Assembly (NCBI GenBank): GCA_009746045.1
Contig: RPFO01000955.1
Location: 1 to 58,810 of the forward strand
DNA: 58,810 nt
Source of the DNA: Mesostigma viride
Taxonomy: Eukaryota > Streptophyta > Mesostigmatophyceae > Mesostigmatales > Mesostigmataceae
Direction of reading: 5' to 3'
Under the pieces are notes generated by a model. That model had not been told where the DNA came from. It saw nothing but the letters and a program-made list of their open reading frames with translations, and searched no databases. The position numbers and the translations under genes were made by a program. Positions 44,767 through 55,900 of the stretch are shown piece after piece; the stretch's first letter is position 1; every line of letters starts with the position of its first letter.

Positions 44767-47640
44767 ATGTCCACCACCACCATCCATGCATGCCAGCACC
44801 CCACCACCATCATCCATGCGTGCCAGCCACCCACCACCACCATCCATGCGTGCCAGCCACCCACCACCACCATCCATGCATGCCAGCACCCCACCACCAT
44901 CATCCATGCATGCCAGCACCCCACCACCACCATCCATGCGTGCCAGCCACCCACCACCACCATCCATGCGTGCCAGCCACCCACCACCACCATCCATGCA
45001 TGCCAGCACCCACCACCACCATCCATGCCAGCCACCCACCACCACCATCCATGCATGCCAGCACCCCACCACCATCATCCATGCATGCCAGCACCCCACC
45101 ACCACCATCCATGCGTGCCAGCACCCACCACCACCATCCATGCATGCCAGCACCCACCACCATCATCCATGCGTGCCAGCACCCACCACCACCATCCATG
45201 CGTGCCAGCACCCCACCACCACCATCCATGCATGCCAGCCACCCACCACCACCATCCATGCATGCCAGCACCCCACCACCATCATCCATGCATGCCAGCA
45301 CCCACCACCACCATCCATGCGTGCCAGCCACCCACCACCACCATCCATGCGTGCCAGCACCCACCACCACCATCCATGCATGCCAGCACCCCACCACCAC
45401 CATCCATGCGTGCCAGCACCCACCACCACCATCCATGCATGCCAGCACCCCACCACCACCATCCATGCGTGCCAGCACCCACCACCACCATCCATGCGTG
45501 CCAGCACCCACCACCACCATCCATGCATGCCAGCCACCCACCACCACCATCCATGCGTGCCAGCACCCCACCACCATCATCCATGCGTGCCAGCCACCCA
45601 CCACCACCATCCATGCGTGCCAGCCACCCACCACCACCATCCATGCGTGCCAGCACCCACCACCACCATCCATGCATGCCAGCCACCCACCACCACCATC
45701 CATGCGTGCCAGCCACCCACCACCACCATCCATGCATGCCAGCACCCACCACCATCATCCATGCATGCCAGCACCCCACCACCACCATCCATGCGTGCCA
45801 GCACCCCACCACCACCATCCATGCATGCCAGCACCCCACCACCACCATCCATGCGTGCCAGCACCCACCACCACCATCCATGCATGCCAGCCACCCACCA
45901 CCACCATCCATGCGTGCCAGCCACCCACCACCACCATCCATGCATGCCAGCCACCCACCACCACCATCCATGCGTGCCAGCCACCCACCACCACCATCCA
46001 TGCGTGCCAGCACCCACCACCACCATCCATGCGTGCCAGCACCCACCACCACCATCCATGCATGCCAGCACCCCACCACCATCATCCATGCGTGCCAGCC
46101 ACCCACCACCACCATCCATGCGTGCCAGCACCCACCACCACCATCCATGCGTGCCAGCACCCACCACCACCATCCATGCATGCCAGCCACCCACCACCAT
46201 CATCCATGCATGCCAGCCACCCACCACCACCATCCATGCATGCCAGCACCCCACCACCATCATCCATGCATGCCAGCACCCACCACCACCATCCATGCGT
46301 GCCAGCCACCCACCACCACCATCCATGCGTGCCAGCACCCCACCACCACCATCCATGCGTGCCACCCCACCACCACCATCCATGCATGCCAGCACCCACC
46401 ACCATCATCCATGCGTGCCAGCCACCCACCACCACCATCCATGCGTGCCAGCACCCCACCACCATCATCCATGCATGCCAGCACCCCACCACCACCATCC
46501 ATGCGTGCCAGCACCCCACCACCACCATCCATGCGTGCCAGCACCCCACCACCACCATCCATGCGTGCCAGCACCCACCACCACCATCCATGCGTGCCAG
46601 CACCCCACCACCACCATCCATGCGTGCCAGCACCCCACCACCACCATCCATGCATGCCAGCCACCCACCACCATCATCCATGCGTGCCAGCCACCCACCA
46701 CCACCATCCATGCGTGCCAGCACCCCACCACCACCATCCATGCATGCCAGCACCCCACCACCACCATCCATGCGTGCCAGCACCCCACCACCACCATCCA
46801 TGCATGCCAGCACCCACCACCACCATCCATGCGTGCCAGCACCCACCACCACCATCCATGCATGCCAGCCACCCACCACCATCATCCATGCGTGCCAGCC
46901 ACCCACCACCACCATCCATGCATGCCAGCACCCCACCACCACCATCCATGCATGCCAGCACCCCACCACCACCATCCATGCATGCCAGCACCCACCACCA
47001 CCATCCATGCGTGCCAGCCACCCACCACCACCATCCATGCGTGCCAGCACCCCACCACCATCATCCATGCGTGCCAGCACCCCACCACCATCATCCATGC
47101 ATGCCAGCACCCCACCACCATCATCCATGCGTGCCAGCCACCCACCACCACCATCCATGCGTGCCAGCCACCCACCACCACCATCCATGCGTGCCAGCAC
47201 CCCACCACCATCATCCATGCGTGCCAGCACCCCACCACCATCATCCATGCATGCCAGCACCCCACCACCATCATCCATGCGTGCCAGCCACCCACCACCA
47301 CCATCCATGCGTGCCAGCACCCCACCACCACCATCCATGCGTGCCAGCACCCCACCACCATCATCCATGCATGCCAGCACCCCACCACCATCATCCATGC
47401 GTGCCAGCCACCCACCACCACCATCCATGCGTGCCAGCCACCCACCACCACCATCCATGCATGCCAGCCACCCACCACCACCATCCATGCATGCCAGCAC
47501 CCCACCACCATCATCCATGCATGCCAGCACCCCACCACCACCATCCATGCGTGCCAGCACCCCACCACCACCATCCATGCATGCCAGCCACCCACCTCCA
47601 CCATCCATGCATGCCAGCCACCCACCACCACCATCCATGC
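44767..47640 (+). repeat. Large minisatellite, 29/30-bp units, about 97 copies
   Basis: Units contain CCACCACCACCATCCATGCA and TGCCAGCA or TGCCAGCCA. Variants differ at three places: ATGCATGCC or ATGCGTGCC, ACCACC or ATCATC, and 29 or 30 bp length. Because no stop occurs in the unit, all three forward frames stay open for about 2.9 kb; this is a property of the repeat and not evidence of a protein. Confidence 0.97.
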
Positions 47641-47654
47641 GTGATTTTTTTGGG

Positions 47655-48250
47655 GAGTGGTTAGTATTGTTTTTGGGTAGGGTCGCTCTGCAGAGTGACC
47701 CCTACCCTTGCGCAATGTCGCAGTCTTTGTTTGTAAGGTCGCGCTGCAGAGTGACCCCCTCACAATGCAAACTTCCATTCAGTGTTTGTAGGGTCGCGCT
47801 GCAGAGTCACCTTTCCAAGATGCGTTATTCAATAACATTTTGTTTGTAGGGTCGCGCTGCAGAGTCACCTTTCCAAGATACGTTATTCAATAACATTTTG
47901 TTTGTAGGGTCGCGCTGCAGAGTCACCTTTCCAAGATACGTTATTCAATCACATTTTGGTTGTAGGGTCGCGATGCAGAGTCACCCTTTCCAGATACGTT
48001 ATTCAATAACATTTTGTTTGTAGGGTAGCGCTGCAGAGTCACCTTTCAAAGATACGTTATTCAATCACATTTTGGTTGTAGGGTCGCGTTGCAGAGTCAC
48101 CCTTTCCAGATACGTTATTCAATAACATTTTGTTTGTAGGGTAGCGCTGCAGAGTCACCTTTCCAAGATACGTTATTCAATCACATTTTTGTTGTAAGGT
48201 CGCGCTGCCGAGTCACCCTTCCATGAAATATTTATATGCTATATTTTGTT
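47655..48250 (+). repeat. Satellite of about 58-bp units carrying the CTGCAG palindrome
   Basis: About ten units each contain AGGGTCGCGCTGCAGAGT or a close variant followed by CACCTTTCCAAGATACGTTA and TTCAATAACATTTTG. The first unit has the near-perfect palindrome GGTCGCTCTGCAGAGTGACC (47681-47700). Confidence 0.92.
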
Positions 48251-48485
48251 GGTAGGGTCGTTCCTTAACATGGTTCTTATGTCTTATTTTGCGGAAGGGT
48301 CTCGCTACAGAATAACCCCTTCCCTGACATTAGTTACATCTTCGATTTTTTTTTCCCCAAACCTGAATGGGATTTCATCCTTGTTTCTTCTTAGGGTAGC
48401 GCTGCAGCGCCACCCCTCACGCTGATGCGAATTTACACTTTCTTCATCCGACATTGGTCTATTTGTTTTTCCTTATTTGCCGCAG
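48251..48485 (+). other. Tail of the palindrome satellite and intron acceptor before the first recognised exon
   Basis: Diverged palindrome copies occur near 48256, 48293 and 48393. A polypyrimidine stretch and CCGCAG end at 48485. Confidence 0.55.
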
Positions 48486-49958
48486 AAGGAACAAGAGAAG
48501 GAGAGGGAAGTTCAGCTTCAGAAGGAAAAGGAGGAGCAGGAGAGGGCCTCCTTGCTTCAGAAGGGAAAAGAGGTGGAGAGGGCCACCTATGTCGACAAGG
48601 TCAAGTCGACGAGCGAGTCTCCTAAGTATAGTACGCCACCCGCCTCTCCGCCCAAGGGCGTAGAGGAGTTTCCTCCTCTGTCAACAATGCTTGCTGCCGG
48701 GGCTGGGCCAAGCTCCGTGGAGGCGTCGGCCTCCAAATCTCCCAAGCGGCCCGCACCTGAGGCACAGGCTGCCGGGGCTGGGTCCAGCTCCGTTGTGTCT
48801 CCACAGTCTCCTCAGCGGCCCGCACCTGAGGCACAGGCTGCCGGGGCTGGGTCCAGCTCCGTTGTGTCTCCACAGTCTCCCCAGCGGCCCGCCATCAACA
48901 AGGAGTCCCCCGTCCGCGGGAAGTCGACCTCAAACTCGCCGAGGTCCGCCCCCGTCGAGGTGGTTACCTCGAAGCCCAGCTCGCCGCCCAAGTCTTCTCC
49001 AAGGGCCCACCACGAGGCGTCTGAGCAGGGCAGCCCGCCGCCCAAGTCACCTCTAAGGTCCCACCACGAGGCTTCGACCTCGAAGGTCAGCACGTCGCCC
49101 AGGTCTCCTTCAAGGTCCCTACCCGAGGCGTCGACCTCACAGCCCAGCTCGCAGCCCGCGTCTCCCCAAAGCTCCCCTCCAAAGAAGGGGGCGACCTCCA
49201 AGTCCCGATCACCGCCCAAGTCGCCTGCAAAGTCTCCAGGTCGGAAGTCTCCGCCCAAGCGCCGGTCGCCACCCAAGCGCCGGTCGTCAAACTCACCTCC
49301 GAGGAGCCGCTCCCCACAGGCAAGAAAGAAAGCAAGAGCGGAATGGGAGGAGAAGGAGGATGACCATGAGCGGTTCCTGCGTGATCTGCAGAAGAACATT
49401 GACCTCCTGATCAGCATGGAGGACAGGGACAAGGCAGACCCAAGGCCACTGGAGGATCTTCCGGAGGAGGAAAGAAAGAGAAGGAATGACCGCATGGCAC
49501 TTCTGACTTCTTATCTGGATCAGGCAACGCAGCACGCCGAAGATCTGGTGAATCTGGAGAAAAAGGACAAGGAACGGAAGGCCGCCCAGGAGCTCCTGGA
49601 AAGGGAGCAGAGGGAATGGGTGAAGAAGGAAAGGGCAGAGCGAGAGGCGAAGCAGGCAGAAATGGAAGCTGCGGAGATGGAGGAGGCGGAGCGCAGGAAG
49701 AGGAGGGCGTCGTGGGAGCGGGACGAAAAGGAGAGAAAGGCGAATGAGGAAAGGAAAAAGAAGGACGAGGAGGCAAAGGCGAAGAGGAAGGTGCAGGAGG
49801 AGGGGAAGAGGATGATGGAGGCGGGTGTGGCGGCACGCCTGAAATACCAAGCCAAACTTGAGGAGGAGCGCAGGAAGGCGCAGGCTGCAGAAAAGTCGAC
49901 GGAGGTGGATGGGAAGACCGCGGGGGTCTCGGAGAAGGAGGGTACGGAGCCGTCTCAG
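48486..49958 (+). CDS. Exon A: Ser/Pro/Lys repeats and coiled coil
   Basis: It opens with KEQEKEREVQLQKEKEEQER and moves into SPKRPAPEAQAAGAGSSSVV, present in two tandem copies. SPPKSP-type repeats (KSPGRKSPPKRRSPPKRRSS) follow, as in SR-like or histone-tail-like proteins. From about 49330 it is an uninterrupted Glu/Lys/Arg-rich coiled coil. The start codon is not in this exon. Confidence 0.65.
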
Positions 49959-52900
49959 GTGAGAAACAGTTTTTACCCCCATTAGTGTGCGTGTTTTTTT
50001 TAACGGTTTCGTTATTCCTTATCTCTGCTAAGCTCGTCTGACCATGAATGGGTCATTTCGCAGAGTGACCCTAACCTGAACCAACAAGTATGCTTTTCCC
50101 TGTTGTTTTGATTTCAGAGGAAGCGGGGGGCAGACGAAAAGAAGTCAGAGGATCCCAAGAAGAGCGGGACAACAACGGAGGTGAGCGATAAGTAATCCTG
50201 TGTTTTTCGCCTTTGTTCTTTGTTCATTTGTCCATCATTTCTGAGTTGCCGTTTCCTTCGCATGTGTGATTAATTTATGGAGGGTCATTTCGCAGAGTGA
50301 CCCTAAACTTTTTCAACGAGTATGCTTTCCTCTGTCTTGCTGCATCCAGAGGAAGAAAGGGGGAGATGAGACAGAGTCTCAGGGGAACGCCGAGGTTGGG
50401 AGTGGGGAGGAGAAATTGCGGGTGAGCTAATAATTTTTTCGCCGCTTCATAGTGCATGTCAGTTAGTCGTTCGTTCTGTTTGAGATTTTTTTATGAAGGG
50501 TCACTTCGCAGAGTGACCCTAAACTTTTTTTCCGATTATGCTTTTTTTTCGTTTTGTGGACCTGTGTGCAGCCGATCCAGTTGAGGGGCTTGGAAACTTG
50601 GAAGTCATGGTTGACGACTTACGAAAAACATCTGAACGATGACGCCAAGTCGTTCTTGAGCACCTTTGTGTCGAAGGAGATCGAAGTTGCGATCGATGAC
50701 GGTGTCTGGCATGAGAGGATCAGTCGGGTCTGATGAGAATGTGAACCCTTGGAGTGATCCAACACTTCGTGATCTTTTGTTCGAAGTCATGGGGCGGAGC
50801 CTTCGAGGCAAAAGGTTAAAGGGGAAAGAAATTGCATCTCTTTTCGACACCTTTGAGTTGCTTGTTACCGAGTGCGGGTCAACGATACCCGACGCAGCGG
50901 ATGTTACAGCTTATGTTCCTCGAAGCCTGCTCGTCTGGATCAAGCTGTCTTGTGCGACCAAACAGTACTGCAAGGACACGAGACAGCACCCATTGTCACA
51001 CGAGTATTTTGACATCATCATATCTGTCTGCAGGTGGGAAATGTACCAGGTCCTAGAGCAGGGGAAGACAGGTGAGGATTGGGACACCTCCCCGCTGACG
51101 GAAACGGATGTCAATCTGCTCTTGAAGAAAGGGTTCAAGGCTGCACAGTTCGACTGGGATGTCTTCGGCGACTTTCTGATCGCCATGGACCACTCGGTAT
51201 CTCCCGAGTTGTTCAGGGCTGGTTCGGAAGTGATTGAAGATTTGGATGGGGTTAGATCGCACTTCCTTTCGTCGTATTCAGTGTGGATGGCGCAGTTTAG
51301 GGTGAACCCAGACCCTATTCTTCCGAGTCGAGCTGTTGAATTGTTTCTTCAGTTGTGCGAGGATGAGATCCTGCGTTTTCGTCAGAGTGGGGAGTTCGAC
51401 ATGGCCGGACAGTATGAGCCCCCACGAAAGGAGGTTGTCGCATGGCTTGAGTACAAGGGGATCGACGACTGCCTGTCGTTAGTGACGGCGAACATAAACG
51501 AGAAATCATGGAGTCAGGACATGCTATCTCACTTGTTTTTTCTTCGGACGTTTTTCGAAAACGAACTGAGCCACACAACTCCATCTGAGATGTGGCCGAT
51601 CGGACAAGTGTTGCGGGAGTGGAGATTTGACATTGAGGTAATTATTGACATTTGTGTACATTTTTATTCAGTCCGTTTAGATTAGTGTTGTGTATTTCTT
51701 TTGTTGAAAATTGTTACTAACGATGAACGCATTTCTTGCTCTCCTTCCCGCCAGGAGGGTGACATTCCATGTTTTGAGGGACAAAGTCCTTCAGCGTGGA
51801 ACCGGAGGTAAGCAAATGCCGCTAAAGGTTCGGGGTCGATTTGTGAAGATAGGATATTCAAGAAATAGTTCCTGTTTTGACTGACTTTGTATATTTATCT
51901 GAACGCACGTTTCGTCTTGCAGGATGACGATCAACCTTTCGAAGAGGTCGAAGGGATGGGGACGGAGAACGTAGAGGTAGGAAATTTGTTTCATTTTACT
52001 GTTCAAGCTTAGGGTTGGGGTCGCTCCGCAGAGCAACGTTAAAACAAAATTAATGCTCGTTTTTTTTATGTCATCGTCTGAATTATTATTATTTTTTTTT
52101 CATGCAGGAGGTGGACGAGAAGGAAGAGGAGGAGAAGGAGCAGGAGGTGGACGAGGAGGAAGAGGAGGAGGAGCACGAGGAGGAGGAGGAGGAGGAGGAA
52201 GAAAATGAGCCCGAGCCAACTCCGAAGGGGAAGGGGAAGGCAAAGGTTTGTACAATGTTTTTTAAGTTTTTAACGCTGAAGGTCGCGCTGCAGAGCTAGG
52301 ATGCCAGAGTTCAGATTACTCTTCTTAATACATTTCGCTTCATGTGTATGTTGTGTGTTGTTGGTATACCTTCCAGCAGGCTAAAAAAAGGCGACGACGA
52401 CACTCCAGCAGCTTACCTAAAGCTTATTGCAGAAGAAGAAGGTGCAGACTGCTGTGATATTGGCGACTCATCCTAGGCAATCCCCCTAAGGATGTTACGA
52501 TGGGTGCCGGGGAGTTTCGCAAGTATCTCACCCAACTACGCGTTGAGGCGGCGGCCGATTTCGCAATGCAATCTGACACCTTCAACGGTGACCTGGCCTA
52601 TGATTTTGTCAACCAAGTCAAGTCCAAGGGCACCGAAAAGTTCAAGTGGAAACCAAAGGCGTACACGGAGGCGAAGGTGGACAAGGTCATCAAGTTCATG
52701 AAGTGGATCTCAAGAGAAGGGATCGTGAACGGGCGAAGCTGCTTGAGGGTCAGGCAAAAGCGTCCAAAAAGAAGAGGGATGCGGATAAAAAGGAGAAGGG
52801 GAAGGATAAGGGGGAGGATGACGCGGCCGGGGGGAGAAGGGCGGGAAGGGAAAGAAGGGGAAGAAGGCGGGAGAAAAGGAAGAGGTGCGTTTTTTGCGGA

Positions 52901-55900
52901 ATTTAGATTTAGAGGGGTAGCTCTGTGGAGTGAACCTTTTTACCTTCTCCGTGCTTTGCACCCTATTCGGTATTTTTTGTCTGCACGCCGACTATTTGCA
53001 AACGTTAAACTATTTATTGTTTTCCTGTCTCATCTTCGTCAATGCCTTCCTCCAGGGTGGCGAGGGGGAGAAAGGCGGAAAAGGAAAGAAGGGGAAGAAG
53101 GCGGGAGAAAAGGAAGCGGTGCGTTTTTGGTGATTTAGATTCAGAGGGGTAGCTCCGTGGAGTGACCCTTTTTACCTTCTGTGTTCTTAGCACCCTACTC
53201 TGAGATTTTCCTACGCTCGCGGACTATATGCATACGTTAAACTATTTATTGCTTTCTTGTCTCATGTTCGTCAATGCCTTCGTTCAGGGTGCCGAGGGGG
53301 AAGGAGACGGTGACGGAAGGTTGGCCGGCAATGATGCCGTTTTTGCACTCGTCAAGGAGATGCTTAACTACGTCGAAGCCAGGGGCAAGGCGCCGGCGTC
53401 GGATATATTAAAGTGGCCTACCTTCTCCCCTTTTCTTGAGCTTCTGAAAGCACTTTCAAAGCTCTTCAAGGAGGGGATCCTGACGAGTAGTGGAAAGGTG
53501 GACAAGGAGCCGATCATCAAAGATTGGAAGATGGCAACGACCGTGGACTCCGAGAAGGAGATCAGGGACAAAGCCATTCGGGACGCGAATGCTGTGCGGG
53601 AATCCCGTTGGATTCGACCGAGTGACTTCATCGATACCGGTTGCAATAGCATGCGCATTCACACCGTCAACGGGCTGATTTTGCCTGACAACATGAGGCA
53701 GCGGTTGCTAAGCGATGAGGTGTTCAGGGAGAACGGGCGCATCTTGCTGAATGCAAAGACAAACAGTTTGCATTTTAAGGTGTGCATCCCTGTGTGGCAG
53801 TTCGCCTTTCAAGCGCTTGCGGAAACCAAGCCAAGCCTCTTCGCCAAACACATCACGTCCACCGGCCCTTACCGGGATTGGCTGAAAAAATGCCATGGCG
53901 CTAGGACTGACGCGGAGTTCGTGGGCTCGCGTTACTTTCGCCCCTTGTCCGACAAGGAGATTGAGAAGTATCTTGGAACCAAGTCCACCGCTTCTTTCCT
54001 CAAGAGAGGTGTTGAGTTCCGGACCTATGCACGAGTCGGGGAACAAGACGACGTTCTGCCCTTTGATTTTCAACCAAGGGAGGTCTTCAGCCTAATAAGC
54101 CAGGCCTCCTTAAAGGCATTCGACCCAAGATTTCACGAAGAACATCCTGATGGCGAATATCTCGTTCTTCGATATGCGGTGGTCGACGGAAACCACTATT
54201 TCAAGGGTTTAAAGTCTTTCAAGCAATTGGAGGGGGAATGGACGCCCGGTGTGACACATGTTAAGAAACTAATGTGTGAAGGGGGGGCAGCGTCTGAGAA
54301 CGCGAAGGACAGTGCCGCGGCGGCTAAACTTTTCTCATCCCTTATGGAACAATTCCATACTGGGTACGGGGGAACGAACGTCATTCTGCTTCGGGGGGCC
54401 GACCTTCTTCCAAATTGGGACGAGTGTAAAAAGTTCCCGGAAATATCTGTAAGTGGTAGTTCTATCTATGGCAATGGTGACGCTGCAGTTCCACCACTTC
54501 GTCGTGTTATGTCGAGTAAGGGTCGCACTGTGGAGTGACCATGTCAAAAGTCTTCCTTTATCATGCATTATAAATGCGGGAAGTCGCACACAGAAACGAC
54601 AATGGCAGTCAAACTCTCATCCCGACATATTTCTGGGGTGGTTTCGCAGAGTGACCCTAACTTACCGATTTCGGCGCTGAAGACCATTTTTCGCGCTCCC
54701 GTGCGTTCATAACGTCACGCTGCAAGTCGACCCTTGAATTGTTCTTGTGTGTCAATTTTTCGTTCCTCTGTTCGTGACAGGAGGTTGGGAAGAAGAAGCT
54801 GGATCGCCTATTCGAAATCTCCAAGGGCGCCAATGCCGAAGATCAGGCGGTAGCGGATCGGACGCTTGGGCAGGCGCTTCTGGATGTTTGGAATTACAAC
54901 AGGCTGTACTTGCACGGCGTCGTGAAGCAGGGCAAAGGGCATTTTATTCCCGATGGCCATTACACGAACCTGCTGGCGTACATCCTGCCGGCCACCAAAC
55001 AATCAGTCGGGAGGGAAGGGAGTTTGGAGGGGAGTAAGGAGGATAAGGGGGAGTTGAGGGAGGAAGAAGGCGAGCGGAAAAAAAACAAGGCCCAACCTTC
55101 CCAAATTTCAAATTACAATCGAGTTCTGGCGAACACCTTCCTGCGCCTCACAAAGGCCAGGCCGGATGATGAGAATGACGTCACACCAGCTTCTGAGGAG
55201 ACTATGACTCTCAGATGCCGGTTCGCTAACGCCGAGGGCACCAAGAAGGGGCAAAAGGTGTCCTGGACGTCTGTAAGGAACCTGGCGTCGTTTCCGATGA
55301 TGGACGCTGTGTGTGAATGCATCATGAGTGGGGAGGTTGGGCCCGAAAAGCTGTCAAAGTTGGTGGAGTTGGCCAAGGACGTACTTGAGTGCGTTCGCCA
55401 ATTCATCCTTATTAAGTTTCAGGAAAAGCCCGACTTGGATGGCGAATGTAAGGGGGGGGCTGATATGGAGTACAAGGCTTCTCGCTTATTTGAAGAGGTG
55501 TTCGGCTGTCGACTACTTGGGCGGATGCCAAGGAACAAGGACGTCGTCGATCGATTCCTTGCATTTTGGGAGAAGGCCGTCATCATCACGCGCAATGTCG
55601 CCTACCTCTTAAAGTCCGAAGGTCTTGCCAATCACCTAAGGATTCCGAGAAAGGATCTGATGGATAGCAAAATCGATCTAGTGGATCTCCTCGACAAAAC
55701 CGCTCCGAACTTCAGCATGAAGGGTTCGCACGGCCTTCTGGACAAGGACTTGTATCTCCACTATCAAAAAAAGATGGAAGGAGGGGAAGGGAAGAAGGAG
55801 GCGGTTGTTGAGGCGAAGGAGAAAGTTGCAGGGAAAGGGGGGGAGAAGGTGGAAGAGAAAAGTGCTGAGCCGATTGAGTATAACTGGCGCAGCATTTCCT

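Noticed and set aside
44527-47849. Three overlapping plus-strand frames of more than 1,000 codons and several long minus-strand frames, Pro/His/Cys-rich or Gly/Trp-rich
   Set aside because: They are products of a 29/30-bp minisatellite without stop codons; every frame is open and none has a plausible domain, start context or splice structure.
48622-49982. Minus-strand open frames of up to 229 codons opposite exon A
   Set aside because: Leu/Pro-rich mirror of a Glu/Lys coiled-coil and SPPK-repeat exon; no independent support.
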